From Anaerolentibacter hominis (GTDB lineage Bacteria > Bacillota > Clostridia > Lachnospirales > Lachnospiraceae), in NCBI RefSeq assembly GCF_032380675.1, contig NZ_JAWDIX010000003.1:62001-126000 (forward strand): a stretch of DNA of 64,000 bases. The letters are read 5' to 3'. Position 1 is the stretch's first letter. Each line of letters starts with the position of its first letter. The translations under genes and the position numbers were made by a program. The notes below the pieces were generated by a model. It did not search any database. It saw only the letters and a list, made by a program, of their open reading frames with translations, and had not been told where the DNA came from. This document shows, piece by piece, positions 52,122 to 61,703 of this stretch.

Positions 52122-53627
52122 TCATGAATTGTTTAGTATATTTTTCGGGTTAAAGCTGACCTCACGCCATACAGCCAACGATGTTGATACGATAATTGCC
52201 GCTAAAACGATCACACTTACATATAGTATACTTTTAAGACTTATCGTACACTCCAGTTTGTCCGGCATTTGGGACGGCAGTATTATCTCCGACTTGATGT
52301 CCAGGGATTTCTGTTCCAGAAGCATCTTTTCCAGCTCTTCTTTTGACTTCACTTCCGGCTCTTCCTCCTCCGGAGTATATGCTTTCACCACTGCATTGCT
52401 GATCGGCTTGATCAATAGTTTCGAACATCCAACTGACAAGGTCACCGCTATGATGCCCAGAATTACACCCTCCAGGATAAATTGCTTTACGATGGTTCCC
52501 TTCTTTATCCCAACCGAGAGATAGATCCCGATCTCCCGAAGCCGCCCTCGTATATTGGATGTGCATATTAAAGTCAGAAGTATAACACAAATGACGATAA
52601 TAAACAGAAGCAATACAAAGGTTATTTTCTCCATAAGCTTTAACGACTGGTTGGCCGCTTTATAGAGCGTATCATCTGCCGTCAGTTTATAGTAATACCA
52701 GTTGATATCCTTATTAGCTTTTATATCCTCTATAAGTGTGTCAAGTCTTGTCGGATCGTCGACAAAAAATACTGCTTCCTTATAACTGACAACATCCTCC
52801 GGCGTAGTATTCTTTGCATCCATACAGGTCTCTAAATCAACAAATATAAAATTATCAGCTATGTCGGTTTCAATTGTATAATAAGATATTCCTTGTTTAG
52901 CATTTATGCGATATATGCCCACTATATCTAAATTATACTCTTTCAATATCTCATCAGGTTTTTCCACAGGCCGAATTAATGCAGCATTAAGTTGTGCCAA
53001 TACGGTATCCCCTATTTTTAAATTATTCTCTTGTGCTATGGATTCAGAAATTATTATTTTTTTCCTGTCTTTATTATTAATATGCCGCCCTTCAATTAAC
53101 TCAAACCCATTCGTGCGAAAATACTCAGTTAAACTACTATCGTTGCATCCAATAAAATGAAATGCATTGTGCATTGCATTATCGTAATATTTTTGTTGTT
53201 CGGTTGGATTGTAGCCGCCCTTTGTTTCTTCTTCTATAAGGTTTGCGAAAAAGCCAGGCATAGAAGTTATATTCTGTATACATAAGTTTTTATTTGCACT
53301 TACACAATAATTAGAAATACCCTTATGATTTGCTATTTTTTCGACTAAAGCTTGATCAAGAACAGGACCTATATAAGACCGGCTTGAGCCACCCTGCTCG
53401 TAATGTTTTATTTCCCACAAATCCTCATTATCATTGTGAAAATTAACTTCCACCTTAAAGCTTCCCCCGAAACTATTGCGCAGATCTTCCAGCGATCCTC
53501 TTATACCGGTATATAGAGAAATTCCGATAAGCGAAAACATACTCAGAAGAAAGAAAATAAATAGCAAAAGAATAACCTTGGTATGTTTTCTCCTTATGTA
53601 CAGCAGCGTCCTCTTTCGTACATTCAT
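52122..53627 (-). CDS. FtsX/MacB-like ABC permease, 501 aa (array member 8)
   Basis: A half-size permease with basic start RRKHTK, first helix about residues 17-36, an outside domain with RSYIGPVLDQALVEKIANHKGI and IEGRHINNKDRKKIIISES, the element DDTLYKAANQSLKLMEK before helix 2, and the loop EVKSKEELEKMLLEQ with IILPSQMPDKLEC. This 'YIGP...TLYKxA...PSQMP' subtype is shared with the next two genes and differs from members 1, 4, 6 and 7. It is the last of three consecutive permease genes. ATG at 53627 follows a GGGGGG-containing site. Confidence 0.85.
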   Translation of the reverse strand: MNVRKRTLLYIRRKHTKVILLLFIFFLLSMFSLIGISLYTGIRGSLEDLRNSFGGSFKVEVNFHNDNEDLWEIKHYEQGGSSRSYIGPVLDQALVEKIANHKGISNYCVSANKNLCIQNITSMPGFFANLIEEETKGGYNPTEQQKYYDNAMHNAFHFIGCNDSSLTEYFRTNGFELIEGRHINNKDRKKIIISESIAQENNLKIGDTVLAQLNAALIRPVEKPDEILKEYNLDIVGIYRINAKQGISYYTIETDIADNFIFVDLETCMDAKNTTPEDVVSYKEAVFFVDDPTRLDTLIEDIKANKDINWYYYKLTADDTLYKAANQSLKLMEKITFVLLLFIIVICVILLTLICTSNIRGRLREIGIYLSVGIKKGTIVKQFILEGVILGIIAVTLSVGCSKLLIKPISNAVVKAYTPEEEEPEVKSKEELEKMLLEQKSLDIKSEIILPSQMPDKLECTISLKSILYVSVIVLAAIIVSTSLAVWREVSFNPKNILNNS

Positions 53628-53651
53628 TATCCATCCCCCCTTGAGCATATC

Positions 53652-55166
53652 CTAGCTCATATTGGAAATAACCTGCTGTGGTCTGAGTGATAGGACCCGG
53701 TAACATGCAAACTGAACGGATGCTGCTATAACGATGCTCTGTATGATAAAAATAATGACAAAGTCAGCAACAGATACACGACAGTCCAGTTTTTCTGGCA
53801 TCTGGCTGGGCAGAATGATTTCGTCATTTAGGCTGGATGATAGTTGTCTGTTTTCTATCAGTTCCTGGGTAAGTTCTTCTTTTGACTTTACTTCTGTTTG
53901 TTCCTGTTGCGGCGTAATAAGTTTTAATGCCTGGTTCCCCAAAGGCTGACAGATTATGTTAGCTGCTCCAAATGCCAAAATCAGGGAGAAAAGAGCCACT
54001 AGCAAACATTCCACCGAATATTGCTGTAATATCTGCTTTTTTTCAATGCCGATTGATAAAAGGATACCCGACTCCCTGTTCCTATTTTTTAAAGCAAATG
54101 ATAAGATCAACGAAAGGATAACGAAACAGGCAACGATAATTATGATTAACAAAAGGCTCATAATACCTTTAAATAACCGCAACGATTTATCGGCAGACTG
54201 ATATAATGTAGTGTCTGGCTTCACCTCAAAATAATGCCTGTTAAAATCTTTTTTGCTATATATTTCCTCTATCATTGAATCTATTTCATCCGGATCATCT
54301 ACATAAAATGATGCGCTGTCATATGTATCTATTGATAGCGGCATACAGTCTATAATGCTTTGAAGTGACTCTATGTCCATAAACATAAAATTATCCGCTA
54401 TATCCTGTTCTGCCGAATAATAGGATATGGCCTGTGTACTGTTCACTCTAAATACTCCTATTACTTCCAACGGAAATCTTCCAAGAACCTCATCCAACGA
54501 TCCCTCACTTAATATTACTGTATTTACAACTGCATCAATCGTATCGCCAACAGCAAGGTTGTTTAGCAGCGCAACCTCTTCTGAAATAACTATTTTATTT
54601 CTGTCTCCTAGTTCAATATTCCTACCATTAATGATCTCAAATGCTCCTGTTTTAAAATATCTATCCAGTTCACCTTTTCTATTTCCATTTACATTAAATG
54701 TTTGAGTCTGCATAACAGCATAATCCCATATTTCATCTGCATAGACTTCTTGCTCCATATTATTTGCTTCTTCAATAATATTTGCCCAATTGCCAGGAAT
54801 TGTATTAATGCCTTCCATATATATATACGTATAAGTCCTAACATTATAATCCTTGATCCCTTCCATTTCGATGACTTGATCCACCATCTCAGAATTCAAA
54901 GCTGGCCCTATATACCTTTTACTTATCGTGCCATTATCATAAAGAGTCGTTTTCCAGAGATTCGGATTCTCACCATCTATTATTGCCCTAATTTCAAAAC
55001 CATCCCCAAAACTTTCTGCTAAGCTAGTTAACGCCAACTTGCTGCTGCGTTGAAATGCAAATGCCATAAACATTAAAACAGCTAAGACGAAGATAGTACA
55101 GACCAGGACAACTGTATTTAGTTTTTTTCTGGTAATATATAACCAAATTCTTTTCCACAAAGACAT
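53652..55166 (-). CDS. FtsX/MacB-like ABC permease, 504 aa (array member 9)
   Basis: A half-size permease, middle of three consecutive genes. Basic start WLYITRKKLN, first helix about residues 19-38, outside domain with RYIGPALNSEMVDQVIEMEGI and INGRNIELGDRNKIVISEE, then DTTLYQSADKSLRLFK and the loop EVKSKEELTQELIENRQ with IILPSQMPEKLDC. The stop codon lies 24 bp before the next ATG. The outside domain is the least conserved part among the three. No ATPase is adjacent. Confidence 0.87.
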   Translation of the reverse strand: MSLWKRIWLYITRKKLNTVVLVCTIFVLAVLMFMAFAFQRSSKLALTSLAESFGDGFEIRAIIDGENPNLWKTTLYDNGTISKRYIGPALNSEMVDQVIEMEGIKDYNVRTYTYIYMEGINTIPGNWANIIEEANNMEQEVYADEIWDYAVMQTQTFNVNGNRKGELDRYFKTGAFEIINGRNIELGDRNKIVISEEVALLNNLAVGDTIDAVVNTVILSEGSLDEVLGRFPLEVIGVFRVNSTQAISYYSAEQDIADNFMFMDIESLQSIIDCMPLSIDTYDSASFYVDDPDEIDSMIEEIYSKKDFNRHYFEVKPDTTLYQSADKSLRLFKGIMSLLLIIIIVACFVILSLILSFALKNRNRESGILLSIGIEKKQILQQYSVECLLVALFSLILAFGAANIICQPLGNQALKLITPQQEQTEVKSKEELTQELIENRQLSSSLNDEIILPSQMPEKLDCRVSVADFVIIFIIQSIVIAASVQFACYRVLSLRPQQVISNMS

Positions 55167-55222
55167 CCTTATCCCTCCCCTCTCATTGTTTATACCTCAT
55201 TACACTGTGTCGATTTTCCTTG

Positions 55223-56734
55223 TTACTTCATTCGATTGATCAAATTATGAGGTGACAGACTTAATTCTTTATATATCGCCCACTCAGTCGTTAGCTTCAG
55301 GACAACCGCCATCATAAGGGCCACACACATAAAGTCGGTCAGTGATATTGTGGCGTTAAATTGTTCCGGCATCTGGCTGGGCAGGACGATTTCGTGCTTA
55401 TCCTTAAACGTACCATCCACGATTTCCTGTTCTAACTCCTCTTTTGACTTCACTTCCGTTACTTCTTTTTCCGGGGTTACGGCTTCCAGCACTTTATTGT
55501 TTACTACCTTAGATACAAAACCAGCTAACAGAAATGCAAGGAACAAGGAACATATAACGATAACTACACCCTCTATATAGAAGGAACTCTTTATCTGTTT
55601 TTTATTATAGCCAAGCGATAGTAATATCCCGGTTTCATGAGTCCTCTCGCGCATACTCATTTTCAACAGCAGGTTTAATAAAATAAGCGCCATAAAGACG
55701 ATCACCACCAGTATGATCGTGGATAACATATTTAGCAGGCTTAAAGAGTCCTGGGCTGTTTTGTACAGTGTATTATCCGGTTTGATATCAAAATATCTCC
55801 AGTCTATTGATGATATCTTTCTTGCATTCTCTATTGCTGCGTCTAATTCAGCAGGATCTTTTACAAAGAAGACTGCATTACTATATGTATCCGAATAGGT
55901 TGGTTCTGCCTCCGTGATTGCCTCTTTGCATGTAGTATGATCTACATACACATAATTTTGTGCTATTTCTTCTTCTGCAGTAAAATAGCTGATCGGCTGT
56001 TCAACTCTTACCCGGAAAATTCCTACGATTTCTAAATCAAAGGTAGCTGATACTTTATTATCAGGTGCATCAAGGTCGAACATTCTATAATGTTTTGAAA
56101 CTGCTATCGTGTCTCCTATCTTGAGACCATTTTTATCAGCAATATAGTCAGAAATGGTTGCTTTTCTATAATCATCCGGATGAATATGCCTACCATCTAT
56201 CAGTTCAAAGGCACCCGTTCTGAAATACTGATTTAGTTGAGTATCGTCATTGCCATAGACAGGTACCGATTTGGATCGCATAATATAATAATCCTTTCCT
56301 AACGTTGGCACTATTGCTGCTTCCTCATTAATTTTACTAGCTTCCAAATGGTTGAACCAGCTACCTGGATATATCTCTAATTCATCTAGGCAAAGCCATA
56401 TTGATCGTTCTGAATTATAACTTTTAATTTCATTCATGCTTGCTATTTCATCAATTAGCTCTCTGTCAATGGCCGGCCCTATATATGTTTTTGTTATTCC
56501 AAATTGATTTACAGTAGTTTCCACGAACTCGTCGTTATTCCAATCCTGTCGCGCGGTAACCACAAAACTGCTGCTAAAACTTTTCTGCAGCTCCTGCAGG
56601 CTCCCTGTACAGTTGCGCTTAATACCGATAGCGATAAAAGCAAGAAACCCCAATAAAAATGTGATGAACAACATAATTAGATTTTTAGTTTTTTTCCTTG
56701 TCAGATACAGAAATGACTTTTTCCATGCAGACAT
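55223..56734 (-). CDS. FtsX/MacB-like ABC permease, 503 aa (array member 10)
   Basis: A half-size permease and first gene of a three-permease operon. Basic start FLYLTRKKTKN, first helix about residues 18-38, outside domain with TYIGPAIDRELIDEIASMNEI and IDGRHIHPDDYRKATISDY, then DNTLYKTAQDSLSLLN and the loop EVKSKEELEQEIVDGTFKDK with IVLPSQMPEQFNA. ATG at 56734 follows a GGGGGAAT site. A promoter with GAGACAT repeats lies at 56809-56837. Confidence 0.87.
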   Translation of the reverse strand: MSAWKKSFLYLTRKKTKNLIMLFITFLLGFLAFIAIGIKRNCTGSLQELQKSFSSSFVVTARQDWNNDEFVETTVNQFGITKTYIGPAIDRELIDEIASMNEIKSYNSERSIWLCLDELEIYPGSWFNHLEASKINEEAAIVPTLGKDYYIMRSKSVPVYGNDDTQLNQYFRTGAFELIDGRHIHPDDYRKATISDYIADKNGLKIGDTIAVSKHYRMFDLDAPDNKVSATFDLEIVGIFRVRVEQPISYFTAEEEIAQNYVYVDHTTCKEAITEAEPTYSDTYSNAVFFVKDPAELDAAIENARKISSIDWRYFDIKPDNTLYKTAQDSLSLLNMLSTIILVVIVFMALILLNLLLKMSMRERTHETGILLSLGYNKKQIKSSFYIEGVVIVICSLFLAFLLAGFVSKVVNNKVLEAVTPEKEVTEVKSKEELEQEIVDGTFKDKHEIVLPSQMPEQFNATISLTDFMCVALMMAVVLKLTTEWAIYKELSLSPHNLINRMK

Positions 56735-56808
56735 TGGGATTCCCCCTCTCCCCAAGTAATTTTTCGCTTTATTAAGTAATTACATATGTACTTATTTCTC
56801 TTAATTTT

Positions 56809-56837
56809 ACTTTAGCACGATGTCTCAAATATGTCTC
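56809..56837 (-). promoter_or_regulatory. promoter of the three-permease operon with GAGACAT direct repeats
   Basis: On the minus strand GAGACA (56837-56832), a 17-nt spacer, TAAAGT (56814-56809). GAGACAT occurs twice, 11 bp apart, spanning the -35 box. An 11-bp direct repeat is the usual site type for OmpR-family regulators such as the one at 61704-62387. Confidence 0.55.
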
Positions 56838-56910
56838 TATATTTTTATGTTTTTCTATTTATTATTAGTTAATATAGAATTTTAAATTATATTATTCTGA
56901 TTTTAATCAT

Positions 56911-56944
56911 AAAAAGACAGCGTTATTCACGCTGTCTTTTTATG
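56911..56944 (-). terminator. terminator after the secreted-protein gene
   Basis: A 12-bp perfect stem, AAAAAGACAGCG/CGCTGTCTTTTT (56911-56941), T-rich on both sides, so possibly bidirectional. Confidence 0.85.
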
Positions 56945-56972
56945 ATTCTCGTATACTTTTAGTTTTTAATGA

Positions 56973-57347
56973 TCAGAGGGGATAAAAGTAAACCGTTTCA
57001 AAAACAGTCTTATCATCTCCCTTTATGGAAGTATCCGTATAGCGAATAGTTGCCTTTACATAGGCACCGTTATCATATATACCATAGGAATATATAGAAA
57101 CTGCAGAAACTGTAGAGCTTTTACGATACGCATAGATATCATTAATCCATGCAAATGTCCGGGTTGAATCCTGTTGAGCTACATTAAGTTCCGCACCAAC
57201 CTTACCTGATGCCGCATCTGCAGTCATGGTAAGTGTCAATATCGCTCGTGTTGATGCTTGCACACGAGTTGTACCGTAGGTCGTACACAATCCTCCAAGA
57301 CAAACCAGTACACTTAAAAATAGCGCTAACATTTTTCTCTTTTTCAT
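56973..57347 (-). CDS. small secreted protein, paralogue A
   Basis: A 124-residue protein with a signal peptide (KKRKMLALFLSVLVCLGGLCTTYG, cleavage probably before about residue 28) and a mature domain of about 90 residues, probably beta-rich. Shared with 62746-63108 are SGKVG, QQDSTR, TWIN/AWIN-x-I-x-AY, a YSYGIYDNG/YSFGIEDNG block, and the C-terminal end YFYPL. I do not recognise the family with confidence. ATG at 57347 follows AAAGGAGG. It has its own promoter inside the end of the large permease gene. Confidence 0.75.
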   Translation of the reverse strand: MKKRKMLALFLSVLVCLGGLCTTYGTTRVQASTRAILTLTMTADAASGKVGAELNVAQQDSTRTFAWINDIYAYRKSSTVSAVSIYSYGIYDNGAYVKATIRYTDTSIKGDDKTVFETVYFYPL

Positions 57348-57395
57348 ATGGTCTTCCTCCTTTGTATAGTACAGCACTTTTTGTTGCTTAATACT

Positions 57396-57438
57396 ATTCT
57401 AAGAGTCAATCCTTGAGACATTTCTTATTTTTTCGAAA
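57396..57438 (-). promoter_or_regulatory. promoter of the secreted-protein gene with shared ATGTCTCAAG motif
   Basis: Read leftwards: TTTCGAAAAAATAAGAAATG followed by TCTCAAG, 10 nt, then TAGAAT (57401-57396). It matches the maturase promoter at 51825-51866 over some 40 bp and overlaps the last codons of the 57399-59723 gene. Confidence 0.5.
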
Positions 57439-59723
57439 TAATTTATTATAACATAAAAAATAATGACCATTTGAACAGTAATAATTTCTTTCCAATGTTC
57501 TATTAAAATTATACCATATGTCCTATCCTCCTTAAATATTGTAAACGTCCAATTTTTTGCCACTAAAAGCGTTAGTAACATAGTTAACAAAAAAATGGTA
57601 CATAGTTGTATTAAAAATATAATCGTATTTATATTTTTACTGAATTGGTATGTTAGCCCAATATCATCATTCCACAACTTATCAATTCGTTCCTGCCATC
57701 TTTCTATTATATTACGAAGCCAGTATAGAGATAATGTTCCCGCAATAAGTCCAAAAAGCAAGATCCAGCATGTCCAGCTTATCAATTGTTTTCTTTGATC
57801 ATTTCTGTCTGACCAATTTTCTGTATATGATATCATAGGATTTTTTATCATATACTGCCTAATCTGCCGACTGGTAGGAAGATAGTTTGCTTCATTATTT
57901 AAATTGATATATAGACAGCTGTACTGTCCTTTCTGATCCGGCATAAGATTCCAATATGCCTCTCTGGTGCACAAAATTGTTGGAACAAATGCGCCTAATT
58001 TTTCTTTTGCTTCATTATCCTCTCCATATTGCCGTATAATACCCCCTACCTTGCATTTTTCCTCAAAACCATTAAATTGAATATTACCATTTCCCAATTG
58101 TAAGCATGTATCTCCTGGTAAATAAGCTATAACAGCCTCCCCTCTTAAGAATTCTTCTATCGAAATAGTTCCTTCTTCGACATGGGACAACACTTTCTCT
58201 ACCATCTCTTCCGACTGATCAATGGCTATTAAGTTTACATCCTTAATTTTATTTTCAGGTTGTACTATTGTTATTCCTTCGTTCCAGGCCAATGCCTGTA
58301 TGCTCTGAACTCCCCGAATCTTCTCCAAATCATTAACTACGTCTGCCGAAAAAGGCTTTGAGTTTACATTTATATGTAGTGGAGAGCTATTAATCAGGAA
58401 GTCGTAATAGATTTGTGGAAAATTAGTCCGATAGAATTTCCAATGACTTACCCCAATAAATCCCGTACTCAGCAGGAATCCCAGCGCCGCACTGACAACC
58501 AGCGTACTGCCCCAGAAGAACTTCCACTGGCTGTTTATCTCCCGCTTCACCATCCAGGGTAAAATACGTTTTGGAACTTTGTTTTTGCGCCGCACAAACA
58601 GAAAGCTGATTCGTTTTTCCCGTTCCATTGCCTTGATATAAATAGGCACTGACACCACAAGACCCACCGCCAGAAGCAGAATTCCTTCCGCCCACTGTCC
58701 TGCCAGCATCAGCATGGTATCCTGCCCCACAGCCAGGTTCCACTCTCCCCTCCAGGCAAAGCCGACACATAGGATCAGTACGTAACTGAGGGCCAGGCCA
58801 ATTATGGAACCTGCAATAACCAGCGTTCCAACGGCATTTTTGATCTGCCCCGCAATTCCCGCACAGGATATGCCGAGTTCCCTTAATATTGCAATTTGTT
58901 CTCTGCACCTGCTGATCAGCATACCTGCCATACCCACAGAAAATGCAAACATCAGGAAATCACGCAGCAGATGGACAGACAGCAGAGTCTCCGTATCGCC
59001 GGCATAAAGGTATTCATTCCGAATCCAGGTTCCCTGAAATACCTTGCCGGTTTTTATGATCTTTTCAAAGTCTTTTTCGTTTTCCAATCCTCCGGAGAGC
59101 GTACCCAGATAGGTTTTCCGAATGGCCGGGCCAGCAGCCGGAGCCATCAGCCCCGCCGGTATCTCTTCGCTTAGAAGGGACTCATCGATTCCCAGATTAC
59201 AGAATCCGCATATCTCATACTTTTGTACTTCCCTGGAGCGGGGTCCGTCCGTTTCCACCCACATGGTGATCGTATCCCCCAGCTGCACCGGCTCCTTCAG
59301 ATCTGTCAGAGCAGAAATGTCCAGGGCTATCTCGCCCGCCCGCTCCGGCAGACGGCCTTCTACCAGACCTTCATTTCCCAGAAGAGAGGAATTTCCTTCC
59401 AGATGCCCTCCGTAGCCCAGCCATGTTCCGCGGCTGCTGTACAGGGTGTTCTGCTGAACCAGCATCAGGCTGTCCTGCAGCAATGGATAATGGCTTACAT
59501 ATTCGGAGGTTTCCTCCGATATGTCCAAGACTGCAAATTGCCAGCTGCCGTAGGCTTCTTCCCGAACCATCTGTTCCATTGAGAGTGTTGTTTCATAGTA
59601 AGAACCGCTGCCGATAAAACAGAAAAAGGCAAAGAGAAATAAAGCGATCATAATCACTCCATGTCTTTTGCCTCTCCATATCCTATTCCAGAACGCCGAT
59701 TCTTTTTTCATAGTCTGCCTCAT
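57399..59723 (-). CDS. large FtsX-family ABC permease
   Basis: A 774-residue permease with an N-terminal helix (about residues 22-41), an extracytoplasmic domain containing the MacB-like GLVEGRLPERAGEIALDISAL pattern, a three-helix block near residues 260-365, another helix and outside domain, and a final three-helix block. This is a duplicated FtsX layout, unlike the half-size array. Its partner ATPase is the next gene upstream (10-bp gap), and a sensor kinase/regulator pair precedes both. It is homologous to the partial gene at 63176-64000. Peptide sensing or efflux is likely. The start (59723 or the Met four codons on) is uncertain. Confidence 0.88.
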   Translation of the reverse strand: MRQTMKKESAFWNRIWRGKRHGVIMIALFLFAFFCFIGSGSYYETTLSMEQMVREEAYGSWQFAVLDISEETSEYVSHYPLLQDSLMLVQQNTLYSSRGTWLGYGGHLEGNSSLLGNEGLVEGRLPERAGEIALDISALTDLKEPVQLGDTITMWVETDGPRSREVQKYEICGFCNLGIDESLLSEEIPAGLMAPAAGPAIRKTYLGTLSGGLENEKDFEKIIKTGKVFQGTWIRNEYLYAGDTETLLSVHLLRDFLMFAFSVGMAGMLISRCREQIAILRELGISCAGIAGQIKNAVGTLVIAGSIIGLALSYVLILCVGFAWRGEWNLAVGQDTMLMLAGQWAEGILLLAVGLVVSVPIYIKAMEREKRISFLFVRRKNKVPKRILPWMVKREINSQWKFFWGSTLVVSAALGFLLSTGFIGVSHWKFYRTNFPQIYYDFLINSSPLHINVNSKPFSADVVNDLEKIRGVQSIQALAWNEGITIVQPENKIKDVNLIAIDQSEEMVEKVLSHVEEGTISIEEFLRGEAVIAYLPGDTCLQLGNGNIQFNGFEEKCKVGGIIRQYGEDNEAKEKLGAFVPTILCTREAYWNLMPDQKGQYSCLYINLNNEANYLPTSRQIRQYMIKNPMISYTENWSDRNDQRKQLISWTCWILLFGLIAGTLSLYWLRNIIERWQERIDKLWNDDIGLTYQFSKNINTIIFLIQLCTIFLLTMLLTLLVAKNWTFTIFKEDRTYGIILIEHWKEIITVQMVIIFYVIINYFEKIRNVSRIDS

Positions 59724-59733
59724 TGTACCTGGA

Positions 59734-60432
59734 TCAGCTTCTACCGTTTTCTCCTGTCTCCCCGCCCGTCTTCAAACGCCCATTGCGCAAATACAGTATT
59801 GCATCTCCATACTGCGCCACTTCCATGTCATGAGTAGCCATGACAATGGTCTGGTTCCAGTATTCTCCGGAGGCCCGAAGGAGCTTTACCACCAGCCGGG
59901 AGTTTTCCGAGTCCAGCTGTGCGGTAGGTTCGTCCGCAAAAATAACAGCCGGACGGTTTGCCAATGCTCTGGCTATCGCTACCCTCTGTTTTTCCCCTCC
60001 TGAAATTTCGCCTGGAAATACCCTGGATAGCCCGGCAATCCCCAGAGACTCCATTACCTCCCCGATATAAGCCTCATCCACCCGTTTTTTCTCCAGAATA
60101 ACCGGCATAATGATATTTTCATATACCGTATATTCCGGCATCAGTGCACAATTCTGGTTGACAAAGCTCACCTTTTCTCTGCGGACTCGGGATAATTCCC
60201 GCTCCGACTTTCCAAAGGAAGAGATTCCATCCAGTATGACGATACCCTCTGTTGGCTTCTCCTGGAAACTGAGCATGTGCAGCAAGGTTGATTTTCCGGA
60301 ACCACTGGGCCCGGTCACGACAGTAAAGCTGCCTTTTGCCATACTGACCGTGATCTGATCGAGGGCCTTGATAATCTGCCCGTCCCTGTGATAATACTTT
60401 CTCAGTTTTTCCGCCCGGACTAATTTTTCCAT
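59734..60432 (-). CDS. ABC transporter ATPase for the large permease
   Basis: A 232-residue ATPase with Walker A GPSGSGKST, Q-loop VNQNCALMPEY, signature SGGEKQR and Walker B VIFADEPTAQLD. It belongs to the same MacB/BceA-like class as the array ATPases but is clearly a different gene. ATG at 60432 (MEKLVRAEKLRKYY) is preferred over 60492, which would overlap the kinase gene. A GAGACATCGTG sequence in the short gap before it repeats the element seen in the promoter at 56809-56837. Confidence 0.93.
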   Translation of the reverse strand: MEKLVRAEKLRKYYHRDGQIIKALDQITVSMAKGSFTVVTGPSGSGKSTLLHMLSFQEKPTEGIVILDGISSFGKSERELSRVRREKVSFVNQNCALMPEYTVYENIIMPVILEKKRVDEAYIGEVMESLGIAGLSRVFPGEISGGEKQRVAIARALANRPAVIFADEPTAQLDSENSRLVVKLLRASGEYWNQTIVMATHDMEVAQYGDAILYLRNGRLKTGGETGENGRS

Positions 60433-60479
60433 AAAAATCCCTCCATTTCGGAGTGTTACACGATGTCTCCTGGTTTTTC

Positions 60480-61676
60480 TTATGCCTTCCACCTCAGAGA
60501 GACTGTAAACTGTGTTCCCGGCTCTTTTCTCTTTGCCTCTATGGTTCCGTGATGGGCCTCCACTACCATCTTGGCAAGATTAAGTCCGATTCCAAACCCC
60601 TGCTGGTTCGCATTTGTCGCAGACCGGTAAAACCGATCGAATATATTTGGTAAATCTTCCTCCGCTATCCCAACCCCGTCATCTTCTACCAGGATTCTGG
60701 CGTAGCTGCCGGATGTCTCCAGGATTACCCGGACAGGCTCTTCTGTCTGGCTGTACATAAAGCAGTTTCGGATCAGATTTTCCAGAGCTTCCTTCATCCA
60801 GCTATAGTCAAGGGGAAAATAAACCGGTTCATCCGGAACCCGAAGCAAGAGCTCCTGCTTCGGATAAAACAGATCATGCTGCTCCTTAATATCGTTGAGC
60901 ACCTTGCGGATATCCTGATTGTAAAACCGGTAGCCAGCGTCCCCTTTTTCCAGCTTGGCGATCTTTAACAGGACCCTGGTCAGGTCCACGATCTGCCCGC
61001 ATTTATTTTCACAGGCGTCCAGATCCCTGATAATCGCCTCGTCCGTGGAATCCTCCTTGATAAATCCCAGGTTAAGCCCCACGCTGACAGCCGGATTTAA
61101 AATCTGATGGCAAATATTTTCCAGGAACAGATTGAACTGGTTCTGCTGCTTGCGGCCCTCCAGAATCCGTCTCTGGAAGATACGTTCCAGATGCCAGATA
61201 GCCTCCTGCACGCCATACAGGCTGTCTTTCTTTGTCAGCGGCCGCTTCCCGTCTCCTTTTTCCAGCTGTTCCATCCAGACGATCAGCTTGTTTTCCATAG
61301 CAATTCTCTGCCTGGCCTTCCAGTACAGCACCAGAAAAAGTGTCAGCCAGATAACGCAAATTGCCAGTATCCAGAGGAGCCAGGCGGGAAGGAGAATATT
61401 ATTCCATTCCATCCTGCTTCGAAGCGAGCTGTCAAAGCCGCCCTGTTCCAGCAGTTCCCGGCCTTTTTGCTCCGCCTGATGATCACTGGTTTTCTCCAGA
61501 AGATAAGTAAGAACCCACGCTCTCTCTTCCTCAGTAAGCTTATTTTCCAGATTTCCCACTGCCGCACACAACTGCCTGTCCCGGAAGCGGTTCTGGCTGA
61601 TCAGTCCCATCAGCAGACAGAGACCGGTGAGCAAAACTGCGGTGATCCAGATATATTTTTCCCTTTTCCAGTACAT
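60480..61676 (-). CDS. sensor histidine kinase
   Basis: A 398-residue kinase with two helices (about residues 9-27 and 95-120) flanking a short outside loop of roughly 70 residues. The phosphoacceptor region is LENICHQILNPAVSVGLN, a variant H-box. The ATP-binding domain has N-box ALENLIRNCFMYS, G1 VEDDGVGIAEEDLPNIFDRFYRS and G2 GFGIGLNLAKMVVEAHHGTI. The gene follows its response regulator by 27 bp and precedes the ABC genes, a layout common to systems that sense antimicrobial peptides. The signal is unknown. Confidence 0.92.
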   Translation of the reverse strand: MYWKREKYIWITAVLLTGLCLLMGLISQNRFRDRQLCAAVGNLENKLTEEERAWVLTYLLEKTSDHQAEQKGRELLEQGGFDSSLRSRMEWNNILLPAWLLWILAICVIWLTLFLVLYWKARQRIAMENKLIVWMEQLEKGDGKRPLTKKDSLYGVQEAIWHLERIFQRRILEGRKQQNQFNLFLENICHQILNPAVSVGLNLGFIKEDSTDEAIIRDLDACENKCGQIVDLTRVLLKIAKLEKGDAGYRFYNQDIRKVLNDIKEQHDLFYPKQELLLRVPDEPVYFPLDYSWMKEALENLIRNCFMYSQTEEPVRVILETSGSYARILVEDDGVGIAEEDLPNIFDRFYRSATNANQQGFGIGLNLAKMVVEAHHGTIEAKRKEPGTQFTVSLRWKA

Positions 61677-61703
61677 TCCTCATCCACCCTTTCATATGGG
61701 CTT

